Source: Branchiostoma belcheri (lineage: Eukaryota; Chordata; Leptocardii; Amphioxiformes; Branchiostomatidae). From it: a stretch of DNA of 64,000 nucleotides. Below the pieces are notes generated by a model. The model was not told where the DNA came from and ran no database searches. It saw only the letters and a program-made list of their open reading frames with translations. Made by a program: the position numbers and the translations under genes. The DNA lies in the NCBI RefSeq assembly GCF_001625305.1, contig NW_017804098.1, forward strand, positions 1,303,553 through 1,367,552, read 5' to 3'. Below are positions 1-11,386 of this stretch, piece after piece (position 1 is the first letter of the stretch; each line of letters begins with the position of its first letter).

Positions 1-13
1 TCTACCCGCTGCC

Positions 14-97
14 CGTGTCCCTCCCCCTTCCGGTCAGTCCCCTCTCACTTCCGCCCACCACGGCCCGGACACATGTGCTGCTGCCGTGACCCCTGAC
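14..97 (+). repeat. Direct repeat copy 1 flanking the recombinase ORF
   Basis: This 84-base segment recurs almost identically at 1145-1228, offset by 1131 bases, which is exactly 377 codons. Both copies sit in the same reading frame as the recombinase. Here the frame runs into a stop at 116-118, just before the recombinase frame opens. The copy therefore looks like the C-terminal coding tail of a preceding gene unit cut off by the window edge. Confidence 0.85.
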
Positions 98-118
98 CGA
101 CATGCGGCGAGGCCGTGA

Positions 119-1321
119 CGTGGTCCTGGGCTGGCTCTGCGTCTGTTACGCGAACAAGCCAGCCGCACAAAATGGGCGGCCTTCGCAGACGGCACCTGGG
201 CGAACTTACGGACCATTCTCCGGACTTTCTTGTTGTTCTGTACATTCTACTGCATCCCGCCATTTCCGGCATCGGTTGACACGCTAGAAACATACGTAGA
301 GTTTCTGGCTCGGTCGTTCCAGGCACCGGCTTCCATCGGAAACTACCTGGCTGGACTTAAGACACTGCACATCCTCTTCGGCTACGCAACGGACGCTTTC
401 CTGACCACGGACATCACGCTGTTGAAACGCGGCTTGCAGCGTCGGATGGGCCACACGCCGCGACAAGTCGCCCCGTTCACACCGGAGGTACTGCTCCAGA
501 TCTATGAACATTTGGACATATTCAGAGACCCTTTCCATGCCACTATCTGGACTTTACTTTTACTGAGTTTCTTTACATTCCAACGTAAGTCTAACTTTTT
601 GCCGAAAGGTAGGTTTGATCCTGCTAAGCAATGTACCGTATCTGACTTCAGGCTTTACAGCGACTCAATGTTTGTACGTATTCGATGGTCCAAAACGATC
701 CAATGTGCAGAGCGTGTATTATACATTCCAGTCCTAGCGATACCCAACTCCCCTCTGTGTCCCGTTTCTGCATTTAGACACATGCAACGGCTACATAGTT
801 CGTATAGAGGACCCGCCGTGTTTATTGTACGTCGTTCTGCTCGCTTCGTTCCCTTGACTCAAGCCGTGTTTGACAAAGCTTTCAAATGTGTTCTTGTGCG
901 CGCGGGCCTGAACCCACATCTGTACTCACTACACAGTGGGCGGCGCGGCGGGGCCACATTCGCCTTCCGCGCCGGGGTGCCCGTCGAGCTAATCAGGTTG
1001 CAGGGCGATTGGCGCTCGAATGCCTATTTGCTCTACCTAAAAGTCCCTCTCCGCACACGGCTTGACTTGTTTTCAGAGCTAATTGAGGAAAAATGTCACC
1101 CCAATGTCATTTTTGTTAATTTGCCAAACAATCCGACCGCTGCACGTGTCCCTCCCCCTTCCGGTCAGTCCCTTCTCACTTCCGCCCACCACGGCCCGGA
1201 CACATGTGCTCCCGCCGTCACCCCTGACACTTGGACAGAGCTAGGCGAGGACGCACACGTGGCCTCGCTCTCCCCTCTATTCTCAACCTACCACCACCCC
1301 CTACTCCTGCCACGGTTATAG
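119..1321 (+). CDS. Tyrosine recombinase of a DIRS/Crypton-like mobile element
   Basis: The frame is open from a stop at 116-118 to the stop at 1319-1321. Counting from the TTG at 230 (363 residues), the tyrosine-recombinase signature is complete: Arg119 in QRKSN, a likely beta-hairpin Lys155 in RWSKT, the H-x-x-R box in LHSGRRGG (His235, Arg238), then Trp261 and candidate nucleophiles Tyr266/Tyr269 in GDWRSNAYLLYL. The segment upstream of 230 (NLRTILRTFLLFC) resembles the N-terminal core-binding helices of the family, so the protein should start earlier than the first in-frame TTG; no good ATG is visible. The family cuts and rejoins DNA during element integration. No reverse transcriptase is visible in the window, so DIRS/Ngaro and Crypton cannot be told apart. 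The reading frame is undamaged across all catalytic boxes, unlike most transposon genes in this window. Confidence 0.8.
   Translation, partial: RGPGLALRLLREQASRTKWAAFADGTWANLRTILRTFLLFCTFYCIPPFPASVDTLETYVEFLARSFQAPASIGNYLAGLKTLHILFGYATDAFLTTDITLLKRGLQRRMGHTPRQVAPFTPEVLLQIYEHLDIFRDPFHATIWTLLLLSFFTFQRKSNFLPKGRFDPAKQCTVSDFRLYSDSMFVRIRWSKTIQCAERVLYIPVLAIPNSPLCPVSAFRHMQRLHSSYRGPAVFIVRRSARFVPLTQAVFDKAFKCVLVRAGLNPHLYSLHSGRRGGATFAFRAGVPVELIRLQGDWRSNAYLLYLKVPLRTRLDLFSELIEEKCHPNVIFVNLPNNPTAARVPPPSGQSLLTSAHHGPDTCAPAVTPDTWTELGEDAHVASLSPLFSTYHHPLLLPRL
1145..1228 (+). repeat. Direct repeat copy 2, inside the recombinase C-terminus
   Basis: Second copy of the 14-97 repeat. It encodes a Pro/Ser/His-rich tail (VPPPSGQSLLTSAHHGPDT) in frame with the recombinase. 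Only a few bases differ between the copies. Confidence 0.85.
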
Positions 1322-2220
1322 AGACGTTTATCAGTTCCGGTTTCTGCGTTACGAAATTTCTATATATCATTGTCTGTATATTTATGTCTAGATGCTGTAT
1401 TGGTTGGCATGTTTTGGACGGGAAAGTCCGTGAATAAATTTCCCCGCTCTTGGCCAAACTCGCCTCCGTCTTCACTTGTTTTCAGAGCTAATTAGATCAT
1501 CTGGGAGGAGAAATGATAGTCGTTACCTGTTGAAGCAGGATCTTTTTCTCCAGTTTCTGCCAAGTCGTAGTTCTGCTCTACATCCGTACTTCCCTCTTCC
1601 TCCGCACCTGCGTGTGGTAGAATATGCAGATATGCTTTAATCACCGTGGAATATGGCGCTTGTTTGAGGAAAAAAACTGATCATCTTTAAAAGTTTAACG
1701 TAACGTATATTCCCTTCGAAAAGGTAGACAACACAAAGATGCCTTTAGGTATGGTAAGAAAAAGTAAAACTGTTTTGATGGACAATGATCCCTGACCATG
1801 TTAGGTGTTTTGTAACTAGGTCGGGATGGTCACCGTCACATTCTGATGTCGGATCTTGATATATATATCATACTCATATATGTGGTAGAGGGAAGGTCAC
1901 AACCCCCTTATGTATTTACAGATGATGCAGATATTCTTTAATTACTAGACAATATGCTGTTTGTTTTTAGGAAACACTATCAAGCATCAATTGAAATGTT
2001 AAGAGTGTAAATAAAAAAAGATGCAACGTAAAATACAGTATACTAACAAACCCTACAACCTGTACTTCTAACATTAAAACGAAAGCTGAGCTATAAAAGC
2101 ATCCAATAAATTTCGCTAGTTTTAGCCTCCTTGTAATTGTGTACGCTACCATTTGTTGTAGTCTACACCTGGCTACCACGCCGTTAACATGTGATGTCAG
2201 TGACTGGGCAAGAAGATAAC
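1322..2220. other. No gene recognised
   Basis: AT-rich sequence after the recombinase. The short open frames show no domain motifs or convincing splice context. Confidence 0.5.
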
Positions 2221-2310
2221 TTCTCTTCTTCGCAAGCTCCGAAGAGAACTATGTTTCCCGTCTATTTCACAGACAAACACACACAATTAGGGTAGTGAGC
2301 TCACCGTCAC
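2221..2310 (+). repeat. Dispersed direct repeat B, copy 1
   Basis: A 90-base unit containing an ACAC run recurs nearly unchanged at 3146-3235. It is non-coding and of unknown family. Confidence 0.85.
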
Positions 2311-3003
2311 CTCAGTACGGTCGGGCATTTATTGCAATTGGCTCCTCAACTCAGTAACACCATTACTCTCTACACATTGTAGCTCTCATAGCATGTACGT
2401 ACTTATACAGGAGCCTAATACAACAACAACAAGTCATGTGCTGCGAGCTGGCGACCTATTTTACCCTGGTTGCCAATTGTTAAGCCAAAGTCGGGCTGGT
2501 CGGTTAAACCATGGCTCTGTCCAGCGGATGTTTAACGCATCCTGACTTGTAAGTAACTTCTAACCGGCGAAGTTCAAAGCTCATCTTCGTGTCATGGTTG
2601 AAAACATCCTGGCTAAGCAAATGATGCGTTACAGGTACACCTGAATAACTACTGACCTTCGTAAGTAACGCGGTTCAAATACGACAATAACACAATTCTG
2701 GAGTATATCAGAGGTTACAACTACACAACATACTGAGTACAGCAAATGGCCACAATGTGACTGGGAACGCTAGCAAGGCAGGTATCTTGCAGAGAAGAGA
2801 CAACATGAAGGTTATGTAACAACTGATTACGTACGCTATGTCGCAGGTACTATTGAGGATAACGTACAGTGCTATGACGAAATGTACGAGTCTAGATAAG
2901 TCAGTAAGAACTAAGGTAGCGCGATGTCGTATGACATGAGAAAACATAACTAACGTTCTAGAATCCAGGTGTTCTCGGGTTAGTCATGGGAGGGTTGGGT
3001 GGG

Positions 3004-3146
3004 AATGTGACCGTACAGAGAAAGGTTGAGCCACGAATGACCCTTACGAGGGTTAGGGAGGAAGGGTCAGAGGGTAAAGGGGCGGAATAATTAGTATCAG
3101 GGTAGGGGTCACGTGATTGTCTGTTCAGCCGACGGGAAACGAGATT
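3004..3146 (+). repeat. Dispersed direct repeat A, copy 1
   Basis: A 143-base unit recurs at 6112-6254 with a constant offset of 3108 and very few differences. It abuts repeat B copy 2 directly at 3146, so the two repeat families form a composite here. Confidence 0.88.
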
Positions 3147-3235
3147 TCTCTTCTTCGCAAGCTCCGAAGAGAACTATGTTTCCCGTCTATTTCACAGACA
3201 CACACACACAATTAGGGTAGTGAGCTCACCGTCAC
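3146..3235 (+). repeat. Dispersed direct repeat B, copy 2
   Basis: Second copy of the 2221-2310 unit, joined end to end with repeat A. Confidence 0.85.
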
Positions 3236-4072
3236 GATGCAAAAGGATAGCATCTCTGTGTATACCCTTGTACACAGAGAGACAACATGACCGGGAGGGA
3301 AAGGATGATGATGAGGTGGGAGAACCGACTGGGCTAATCTAAGTAAGATAAATGTAAAGTACTGGAGTAACGGAACTGGTTCGATAATAAAAAGACAGTC
3401 TCTTCGGAACAAGGGAGTCATACGTGTAAGGACGAAACATGTAGGATTAACACGCAGCTGTAAGTTCATGTTCAGAGTCACGGAAGTACAGCTGATGACG
3501 ACTTCAGGTGGTAACGACTCCTGGCGATGACGACTGGCGGTAACGACTGAGTTCGAAGTGTTCGAGAGGTCGTGTCCGTTCTGTGCGCTTGCACAAGACG
3601 AGCTACAAATCTGCCTTAGTCACAAGTTCAAGTATACAAGGTGATGCAGTCCTGACTGGAGCGATGAACCGCACAGCATCAGTCCCAGGTCCACACGTAT
3701 GGATGCCACTGCAGGTTACGCTTCGCTGAATCAAGGTCACGATGAAACATACAGTACTACGAAGCAGTCCGGTCATGCTGGTTCGTCCATTAAACTCGGC
3801 GGGGAAAAGTCCAGCGTCCCGCATGCAGTGATCCACGCTGGGATCCCTTAGTCCTACCTCGACAAGGTGTCAACGCGTCTACACAAGGAACGTCCGATAG
3901 AACTTCACGTTCGTCCGCGCGGCGGAAGGAACTTCGTGGTGGAACCTACGTTCACCCACACTTGGGTGCAACTACTAGTGGAAATGCTCCTTCATCCACA
4001 CGGAGGAACCGGTAGAACTTCACGTTCGACTTTCGGAGAAACCTGACGCTCACGGGACACTAGTGAACTCAA

Positions 4073-4180
4073 GTTCACCCGCACGGGGGGTTGAACTTCG
4101 ATGGGACTTACGTTCACCCGCACGGGGGGTTGAACTTCGATGGGACTTACGTTCACCCGCACGGGGGGTGGAACTTCCCA
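4073..4180 (+). repeat. 39-bp tandem repeat
   Basis: A 39-base unit with core GTTCACCCGCACGGGGGG starts at 4073, 4112 and 4151. It is 13 codons long, so the minus strand shows a repeated PPVRVNVSPIEVQ reading that is a by-product. Degenerate relatives of the unit (GAACTTCACGTTC) extend back to about 3900. Confidence 0.85.
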
Positions 4181-4199
4181 TGTATCAACAATGTGTCCA

Positions 4200-6110
4200 C
4201 GGGGGGAAATGCATGCACATAGCCATGTGACGAGGAGCACACGGGGCACACGGGGAGCACATCGCAATTCAACGTCACACACATAACGTTACTAGTAACC
4301 TGTCAGGACATGGGGTAGGGGGGTAAAGGCAAAATGGGGGAGGAAGGATGGGGTGGGGGGATAGGGGTAGGGACTGAGGAGGAGGACGTTCCCAGGAACA
4401 TGCTATGCCAGACTGGAGTCTGCGAATAAGGAAGCAATCAGGTCGTCAAAACAGCTTCAGACCGGTGGTGGTAGATCATAAAGAGAGCTGTAATGTGTAA
4501 ACAGCTGTTGGTAAGGCGGCAATATCGAACAACTGTCTTGTCGGCGACCGGAAGGACATCACGTCACTATGTACTATTCGCAAAAGGGGGAATCATTAGT
4601 TCCTCCCGTGTGCAGCAGACTATTCGTAAAAGGGAGAAACATAATTAATACGTGAAGTAATTCGGCACAACTGCGTCTACGAAATTGAAAAAAACGATGA
4701 GATCAATGCGTTCAATGCAAAAAACAAGAGAGTGTACAAACACAAGAACGACTTGCTACTACTACATGTACTAGCATATGTGTATGAAGGGGGGGTGTGA
4801 GTCATGTGCACATGTCAAGATCCAGGGTGGGAGTTGGCTAGTAGGGGGGAAACGGGGTCGGGGGTCGGTCGGGGGTGGATGGGACGGAAAAACAAGGCGA
4901 GGTGAGGGCATGAGAGGTAGGGTCCGAGGTAAGGATCTTATACAACGTGGGCGCACCAGACATGTAGTGAGAAACCAATCAAACAGTCAGGACAGCCCAT
5001 CAGACAACAAATGCTGGAAGAGTGAGTGTAGAAAACTGTGAATCACGTGGGAGTAGGGCAGTTACCACATTAATAACTGACCTAGCCAACCAGTCTATCA
5101 AAACAAAAATAAAACAAACAAAACGAGGAGGTTGTAACCGATCAAGGATGGGTACTATATACGGGAAGAAAGTCAGGAAGTTTGTTGGTTAGTAATCACG
5201 AGGTTATAGCCTGGCATCCTGAAAGCAGAGCGGAGGAACGGAGCGGAGACACAGCGTTCACGGATGGATTCCAGGCTAGAGGGTTTGGGGTGGAAGGGGA
5301 TATTACGTTCATAACATCACAACGTTCCCACGAGTGGGTGGTCTGGAAGAGAAAAGGCTAGGCGGTCAACTGTAACAGGCAGGAAGAGGGTATAGCCTGG
5401 CTGTCATTAACACAGCGGGAGGTGAGGAAGTGCGCTGTCCTCGAGTGACACCTCGTGGTGGGAACGTCTCTGTTGAAGGAAGAAGGTGTAAATAGCCAGA
5501 TCGCAAACTAGGAAAATGCAAGGAAATTAGAAGCGTTACTAGAGTAGTACACATGCAGGACCACACGCAAGGAGATCTATGAACGCCCATGATGCAGCAA
5601 CCTCCTGTGGTAAAAATAAGCAGCCGTATTTTAAAACCGGTTACGATAGTACATTAAACGAGAAGACAACAAACAAAATACAGACAACGGGGGAACATGG
5701 AAAGGAGTGGGGAAAACCTGCTACAGAACTTCCATCGTCAGGCGGGAAGGGTTAGCCAGTGGGGTCCGAGCTCGAGGTGGTCCGGTCTGCCGAGGCGATG
5801 GGGATTTGGCGCAAAATCCGTGGAACAGCCGATCGATGTGGCAAACGCGACGAAACTGTAGCACAGGGGCGCGCAGGACCAGTTGAGCCGCTGGACGCAC
5901 ATAACGGAGGTAGTTCTGGTGTAGAGGTCAAGATCCATGGCGGAATAATCAACTTACGTGGAAAGCGAACGTCTACACAAAGAAACAGTCAGAGAGACGG
6001 GAATCCACACGAGCAAAAGTACAGGGTGAAGTAATCCAGTGACCAGCGGAAGAAGCCGAGGGGAAATTGTAACTACACACGCTTGGGACAAATGTGATCG
6101 GGAGCCAAAC
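4200..6110. other. G-rich non-coding stretch
   Basis: The plus strand is strongly purine/G-rich, especially 4310-4390 and 4790-4930. No domain-bearing reading frame was recognised. Confidence 0.45.
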
Positions 6111-6111
6111 A

Positions 6112-6254
6112 AATGTGACCGTACAGAGAAAGGTTGAGCCACGAATGACCCTTACGAGGGTTAGGGAGGAAGGGTCAGAGGGTAAAGGGGCGGAATAATT
6201 AGTATCAGGGTAGGGGTCACGTGATTGTCTGTTCAGCCGACGCGAAACGAGATT
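6112..6254 (+). repeat. Dispersed direct repeat A, copy 2
   Basis: Partner of 3004-3146. Repeat B does not follow it here, which shows that A and B are separable units. Confidence 0.88.
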
Positions 6255-8149
6255 AATTCCAGTTACATGTATGTTGCACAGAAAACTAAATAAGTAAACC
6301 CCCTTCAATCAAGTGACTACAATGCGCGGACTACATTGACCTACTAAGCCAAGAGCCTGACAACGGAACACAGCTGTTAGGCTGGTGTCTCTGATTGCAA
6401 ATTCACCAGAACTACAGTTCTCAATACTTTTAGGCACACAATTGCCGATAGAAATTTTGTAACGTCAAGAAAATCAAGTTTTACAGAGAACAATCTTTCT
6501 GTCAATTAAAATTAAAAAAGAATATTTAGACCCTTATTTTGTGTAATTATGAAAACAGCAGTTCGTATCTAAGAACATAACATTTAACACAGCAAATAGC
6601 TTTGTCAATGATAGTGACATTTCAGTGACAATACTGCTAAAAGTGTGTATGTTTATAGCAAATTGAAAAAAAAGGGAGAACGAAAAATGACTGTGTTACC
6701 TTTTCATCATTAAGTGTATCGTTTTTGCAACAACACTGAAAATTGTTTTCTTTAATCTTGTTGCATTTTGTAGGTCGTTTTGATCTGGATATGGTTCACA
6801 CGTTTGTTTTTTTTCAAAGTCTAGTTTGGAAGCCCCGATAGCGATAAAACGATCTGGTCAGTATCATGCTAAAATTAAAAACTTTCTTCAATGGTGACTA
6901 TACTTGTTTGCGTTCTTTATGCAAACTTTTTATATGCCATACTAATTAATGGTTTCCTAGTCGCAAGGCACATAGTATGGAAAAGTGTAGCTCATCCTAC
7001 TACAGTCAAATTTACCTCAATTGTTAATATCTTCCACGGTTGCCTAATCTGAAGGTTCACGGTGGTAAAATCTGGGCTGCAAAGTTCCCACATTTCATAG
7101 AACCCGAACTGTGTTCGATCGTGTTCGATCTGGGCAATTCGAATCGAACCCGCGTTCCATTTCGGGATCACCTGCGGTCATTTACAACAAAGCGGCAAAA
7201 GAAGCCCTTCTGCCCGAGTGCTTCGCAACAGATAAAAAACAACACTTTTCTATAGATACAATCAGTTTCCTGGACAGTACATGTCCGCTATAATTTTTGG
7301 TGGGTATGTGACATGTAGCGAAGCTACTGTCGTATCCTTGGGTGACCTTGAATACTGTAATGATTCTTTACGCCTGTATGAATAACACAATGCACACTTT
7401 CTGGCGATATGACATGTCTGCAAAACTCGTTCAAACCTGGAAACATGGAGAGTCAAACATACCCTATTTACGGCTCAAAATGACTGTCACGGTTGTCCCG
7501 AAAATCGTGTTTTAGGGATTTTTGAAAAATGGCCTCAATTTTGAATTATGGGTAATTTAGTGAGAAAAATGTCAAAAAATGCAATTTTTTCACCAATATG
7601 TCGACAAAAACTAGACTTAAAATCAGAAATTAAAAAATCCCTAAAACAGGATTTTTTATCTGATCCCTAGTCAGCGAAAAATATAAAAATCGAGGATCTG
7701 GTGCAATATACGTAGCCAGGTTTGAACGAAGTTTGCCTAAAAACGCGACATGACTTGTGCTCGGAAACCCGAAAATAATCGTCTTTCTGAGCGAATTTTT
7801 TTAAAATCATTGATTTAACATAAAAAGCTAACATTTACAGGATGTTAAGACGATATTTTCATTTTAATTTAACGAAATTTACCACTAAATATTATTTGTT
7901 TATTTTCAAGTGTTTTACTGGTAGTCCAAAACAGGCCAAAATAGCGTCTTGTAACCCGATACTTTTTAGAACGCGCCTAGCAATGGGAAAGAATGCCGTA
8001 GTGACAGACCGCCGTGGTTATTGTTTTATTCTCAACCTAATGTAACTAGCAGCCAAACGTAATAAAATAAATTAATTACTAAAGCAGACACACAAACACA
8101 TATATAGAAAACAAAACAAACTAGTTAACAAATAAATACTTCTACTTAC
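6255..8149. other. AT-rich, no gene recognised
   Basis: Low-complexity AT-rich DNA. The short frames lack family motifs. Further exons of the minus-strand gene at 8150-11450 would be expected on this side, but none could be assigned. Confidence 0.45.
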
Positions 8150-8275
8150 CAATAGGCTTCGGTTTTTCCGACTCAAGACCCAACTTCTTTACAAGGTCCA
8201 AAAGCTGGGTCTCTTCAGTGTCGACAGATTTTCCTTTGGTGTGAGTCATTGAGGCATCATCCATGGTTTTCTCAC
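8150..8275 (-). CDS. Second coding exon of a small secreted-protein gene
   Basis: On the minus strand this 126-base segment is bounded by an acceptor (TGTAG before 8275) and a consensus donor (GTAAGTAG at 8149-8142). It enters and leaves in phase 1. Its entry phase matches the donor of the signal-peptide exon at 11387-11450, giving a joined start of signal peptide, then GEKTMDDASMTHTKGK, then TEETQLLDLVKKLGLE, ending in KPKPIG. The exon is charged, lacks cysteines and has a predicted helical LLDLVKKL stretch. The family was not recognised. The joined product looks like a secreted peptide precursor or small extracellular protein. The 3' exon(s) were not found, and an exon between the two cannot be excluded. 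Confidence 0.6.
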
Positions 8276-8762
8276 CTACATACAAGATGTTAATAGAACA
8301 CGTTATAAATCAAGTTGCCGTGTATTTTCATTAACAATAATTTCATTTTGAAGTTGTTTTCTTGTAACAGCTTACTTTGCTTGTAACAGCTTACTTATAA
8401 ATATAAAAAAAAAATTGGGAGAGAGAGAGAGACTAGAAAAAAAGAAAATAATTTGCAAAGCGTCACCTAACCTGCTAGCATTCGGAGCTGACGCAGGAGC
8501 CTCTCTATATTGGCAGAATCCCCCGCTATGACAAAATAATAAAATTGCGTTAAGACGTCGTCAAGCAAGGTTCTGTCCCGTCCTGGCTGCCCTGCCGAAC
8601 TGTAAGAGCTGGTCAGCACCCTAGTTCATCCCTCACAGGTTAAGACGGTAACTGACGGGGCATCAGACGGGTCCCTGACAGAAAACAGCCGTCAAAGGGA
8701 CAAAAAGTTTGAGAATTTTAAATAAAAATGCTTTAGTGCCCCGACAGGGAGCCGTAAAGGAA

Positions 8763-8770
8763 CATTTATG
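8763..8770 (+). repeat. Candidate target-site duplication, left of SINE
   Basis: CATTTATG here is repeated at 9032-9039, directly after the SINE tail. Confidence 0.6.
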
Positions 8771-9031
8771 GGGTCGTGTGGCGCAACGGCAGCGTGCGCG
8801 ACTCGGGATCAAGAGGTCCCGGGTTCGAGTCCTGACATGCCACCGATCTTGTGCCCTTGGGAAAGGCACTTTACACGACTTTCCCCACTAGACTCAAGTG
8901 AAAATGAGTATTGTCTGTCTTGTATTTGTTTCTATGTGCGGGACACAACACCAGCAACAGCTGCCTCTGTTCCGCGTGTATTGCACTGTTGCAATTTCAA
9001 TAAATCAAATCAAATCAAATCAAGTCAAAAT
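8771..9031 (+). mobile_element. tRNA-derived SINE
   Basis: The head carries a pol III box A (TGGCGCAACGG) and a perfect box B (GGTTCGAGTCC) at tRNA spacing. A body of about 170 bases follows, beginning CCTTGGGAAAGGCACTTTAC, and then a 3' tail of CAAAT repeats. An 8-base duplication, CATTTATG, flanks it. The tRNA-like part does not fold as a good tRNA because the acceptor strands pair poorly. It lies in the long intron of the minus-strand secreted-protein gene. Confidence 0.85.
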
Positions 9032-10029
9032 CATTTATGTCCATGACAGCCGTTGTAGGCCTGGCTTCATGATGCCGGCCGACGACTACATCCGTCCGAT
9101 AACATGCCGCCCCTTTTGAAATTTGACTCCATCTTAAGGAAAATAGTATACCTTAAAACAACCACAGGCATGAAAAGTCAATATCATTGCGTTTTGAAAA
9201 GCTGTTGAACTAATAATCCAAGTAACTGATTCTGATTCATGCAGCAGGCCGCCACCCCTCCCTCCTTAATGGGTTTGTAAATACATCTCTGTTTGCATGA
9301 CAAGTCCACGCGAGGCTAAGTCTGTTTTACCAGCAAAGGCTTGTTTCTTCTCTGTGGTGTTTTTATCGTATCTCCTTTTTTATTCTTTTGCTCCATTTTG
9401 CTCTCAGTGGGGGGGGGGGGTGCACGTTCCTGTATTTTCGGTACAGGCTTTTCATTTGTCACTATATGTTGAAGTTTTCTTGGAATTTTTAAAAGACAAC
9501 AAAAAACAGGAAAACATGCATTTTATCATCCTTCTTTTCCAAGAGCATTCAAAAACATTGACATGCGTTTAATCTTAAACTTAGGCATGACAACTTTGAA
9601 CCTTTGTTTCCAAAACGTAATTGTTGGGAACAGAGTATTTTAACTAGTAAGGGTGACATTACTTAAACAATATTTACTTCAATAACATGTGGACACTATG
9701 CTGAAGACGTTAGGATGGCTGAAAATTTAGGAACAGAATCCAACATAGAAGCCTTGGCACTTTTAAACATATAATGCTCACCAAACAACCAAACGCCTTG
9801 TACGACAAAATCACATTCCAATCTAAGATTCACAAGTACCGAACACGCTCAACTAGTACAAACAAAATTAGACTACCAAAACCAAAAAAAACAACTCTAA
9901 GAAAAGGGCGTTTTTATGTAGTGTCACATTTGTATCTGTATCTGGATAGCCGGTATAACCGCCTTTCGGCGTAACACACCAGCTTCGCAGGCACGCGGCG
10001 CGCCGGTAGCTGGCTATATTACACCGATC

Positions 10030-10247
10030 GATTTGTTACACCTTACCCTTGTGGAATAACAACAGGTGGAAACCAGCAAGGTACTGGACTGTAAGTAGTG
10101 TATTTAAGGAATTTTGTTTCTACATACTGTTAACTTTGTAATGTTTTTGTACGTTTGTAATACATGTGTGTATATATCAATGTGTAAACCACAGGAAGAA
10201 TAGGCTATAGCGCTAATTGTGGATCTAAATAAAACTCAAACTCAATA
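10030..10247 (+). mobile_element. LINE (CR1-like) 3' tail
   Basis: The end of this segment (CCACAGGAAGAATAGGCTA, then a short hairpin-like stretch and AATAAA-type repeats) resembles the end of the CR1-like LINE at 49443-49925 (CCAGGAAGAATAGTGAGTA). No coding part is recognisable. Confidence 0.4.
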
Positions 10248-10358
10248 ACTGGAGATATCCTTAATGTTGCTTGATTTATCTGCTGCAGTGATTATGGGCA
10301 AACACAGTATTATATTCTTTTGCTCATTCTGTGCGCTTTTAGAGATCGCCCGTTTTAA

Positions 10359-11331
10359 CCCTCAACAGTACACCTTCCCGTACTGATAAATCTGTACACC
10401 TGGGGTCGGCGCGGACCCCAAAGCAGTTTTTGCTAATTTTTAGAAATTATCAACATAATACCAGCTCAATTGTTTTGCAAATTGATGTGTGAACCTCTGA
10501 GTCCACATCACGTACAAAAATAATACATTTTGACCTCTTCCTATTTTTTTTTGCGAAAAAAAAGACAAAAAGAAGAAAAACCCGATTTTACACCCTATTC
10601 AGACCGAGTGTTTTTTGAGGCTCGCGCCAACTTTAATCTCAAATAGCGCCTGAAAGGCTTAAGCTAGAGCCATCAAATTTGCTGACCTTTCCTAAAATGC
10701 ATCTGAAAAAAAAATTATTATTAGTTAACAAAGTTAATGATTTTGTGTTGCCATGGCAACGGGTTTCTGACAGGCAGTTTTTTGGAAAAAATCAGTAATT
10801 TGGTTTAAACTTTAAAATTTTCAGGGATTTATATTCAAGAACACTTCCTTTCTGACATTAATAACATCTTACATAATTAAAGATAAATCATTTAATATTC
10901 ATAATATATGCTAATTTGATGACGTCATTGATCAAAATCTAAGATGGCGGACACATTATTAGCTCTGACATCATATGACGTCATAATTACACTAAAATTG
11001 TTAGAATTTAATTCTACACCATTCTCTGAAAATTTGGTGGCCATACGATAAGTGCATAAAACATATTAAAACGGAAATAAAATAATGTATAAGAACGCCA
11101 GTGTATCCATTACGATCGAAAGCCGGCTGGGGTCCGCGCGGACCCCAAAAGAAAATCAGATATAAAATTTTTTCAGAAATGGGGAAAACTGAGTTTTTTG
11201 CACTGTATTGAGGGACAATTTTTTTGGTGACAATTACCTGGAATTTCAGAAAAAAATCTTTACAAACAAGAAAAAAATTACAGCATATACAGTTCTGGGG
11301 TCCGCGCGGACCCCAGGTGTACTGTTTAGGG
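10359..11331. mobile_element. piggyBac-type MITE (family 1), chimeric core
   Basis: Inverted ends CCCTCAACAGTACACCT / AGGTGTACTGTTTAGGG (one mismatch) are flanked by TTAA at 10355-10358 and 11332-11335. TTAA duplication and CCC-starting ends are the hallmark of piggyBac-type transposition. At 973 bp with no transposase frame it is non-autonomous. GGGGTCC/GGACCCC palindromes occur near 10404, 11131 and 11297. From about 10598 (CCCTATTCAGACCG) to about 11060 the interior matches the family seen at 47389-48299, so an older element appears embedded in a different terminal shell. The core carries an X-box palindrome (10747-10760), two CRE palindromes (10920-10927, 10976-10983) and AAGATGGCGG (10941-10950). 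Confidence 0.88.
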
Positions 11332-11386
11332 TTAAACAAACTATTTAAATGTTATTATATTCAGAAAGAGGGAATACAGTACATAC

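Noticed and set aside
3992-4282. Minus-strand ORF with 13-residue repeats
   Set aside because: By-product of the 39-bp tandem repeat at 4073-4180.
8771-8845. tRNA gene
   Set aside because: Box A and box B are good, but the acceptor stem pairs poorly and a SINE body, A-rich tail and flanking duplication follow.
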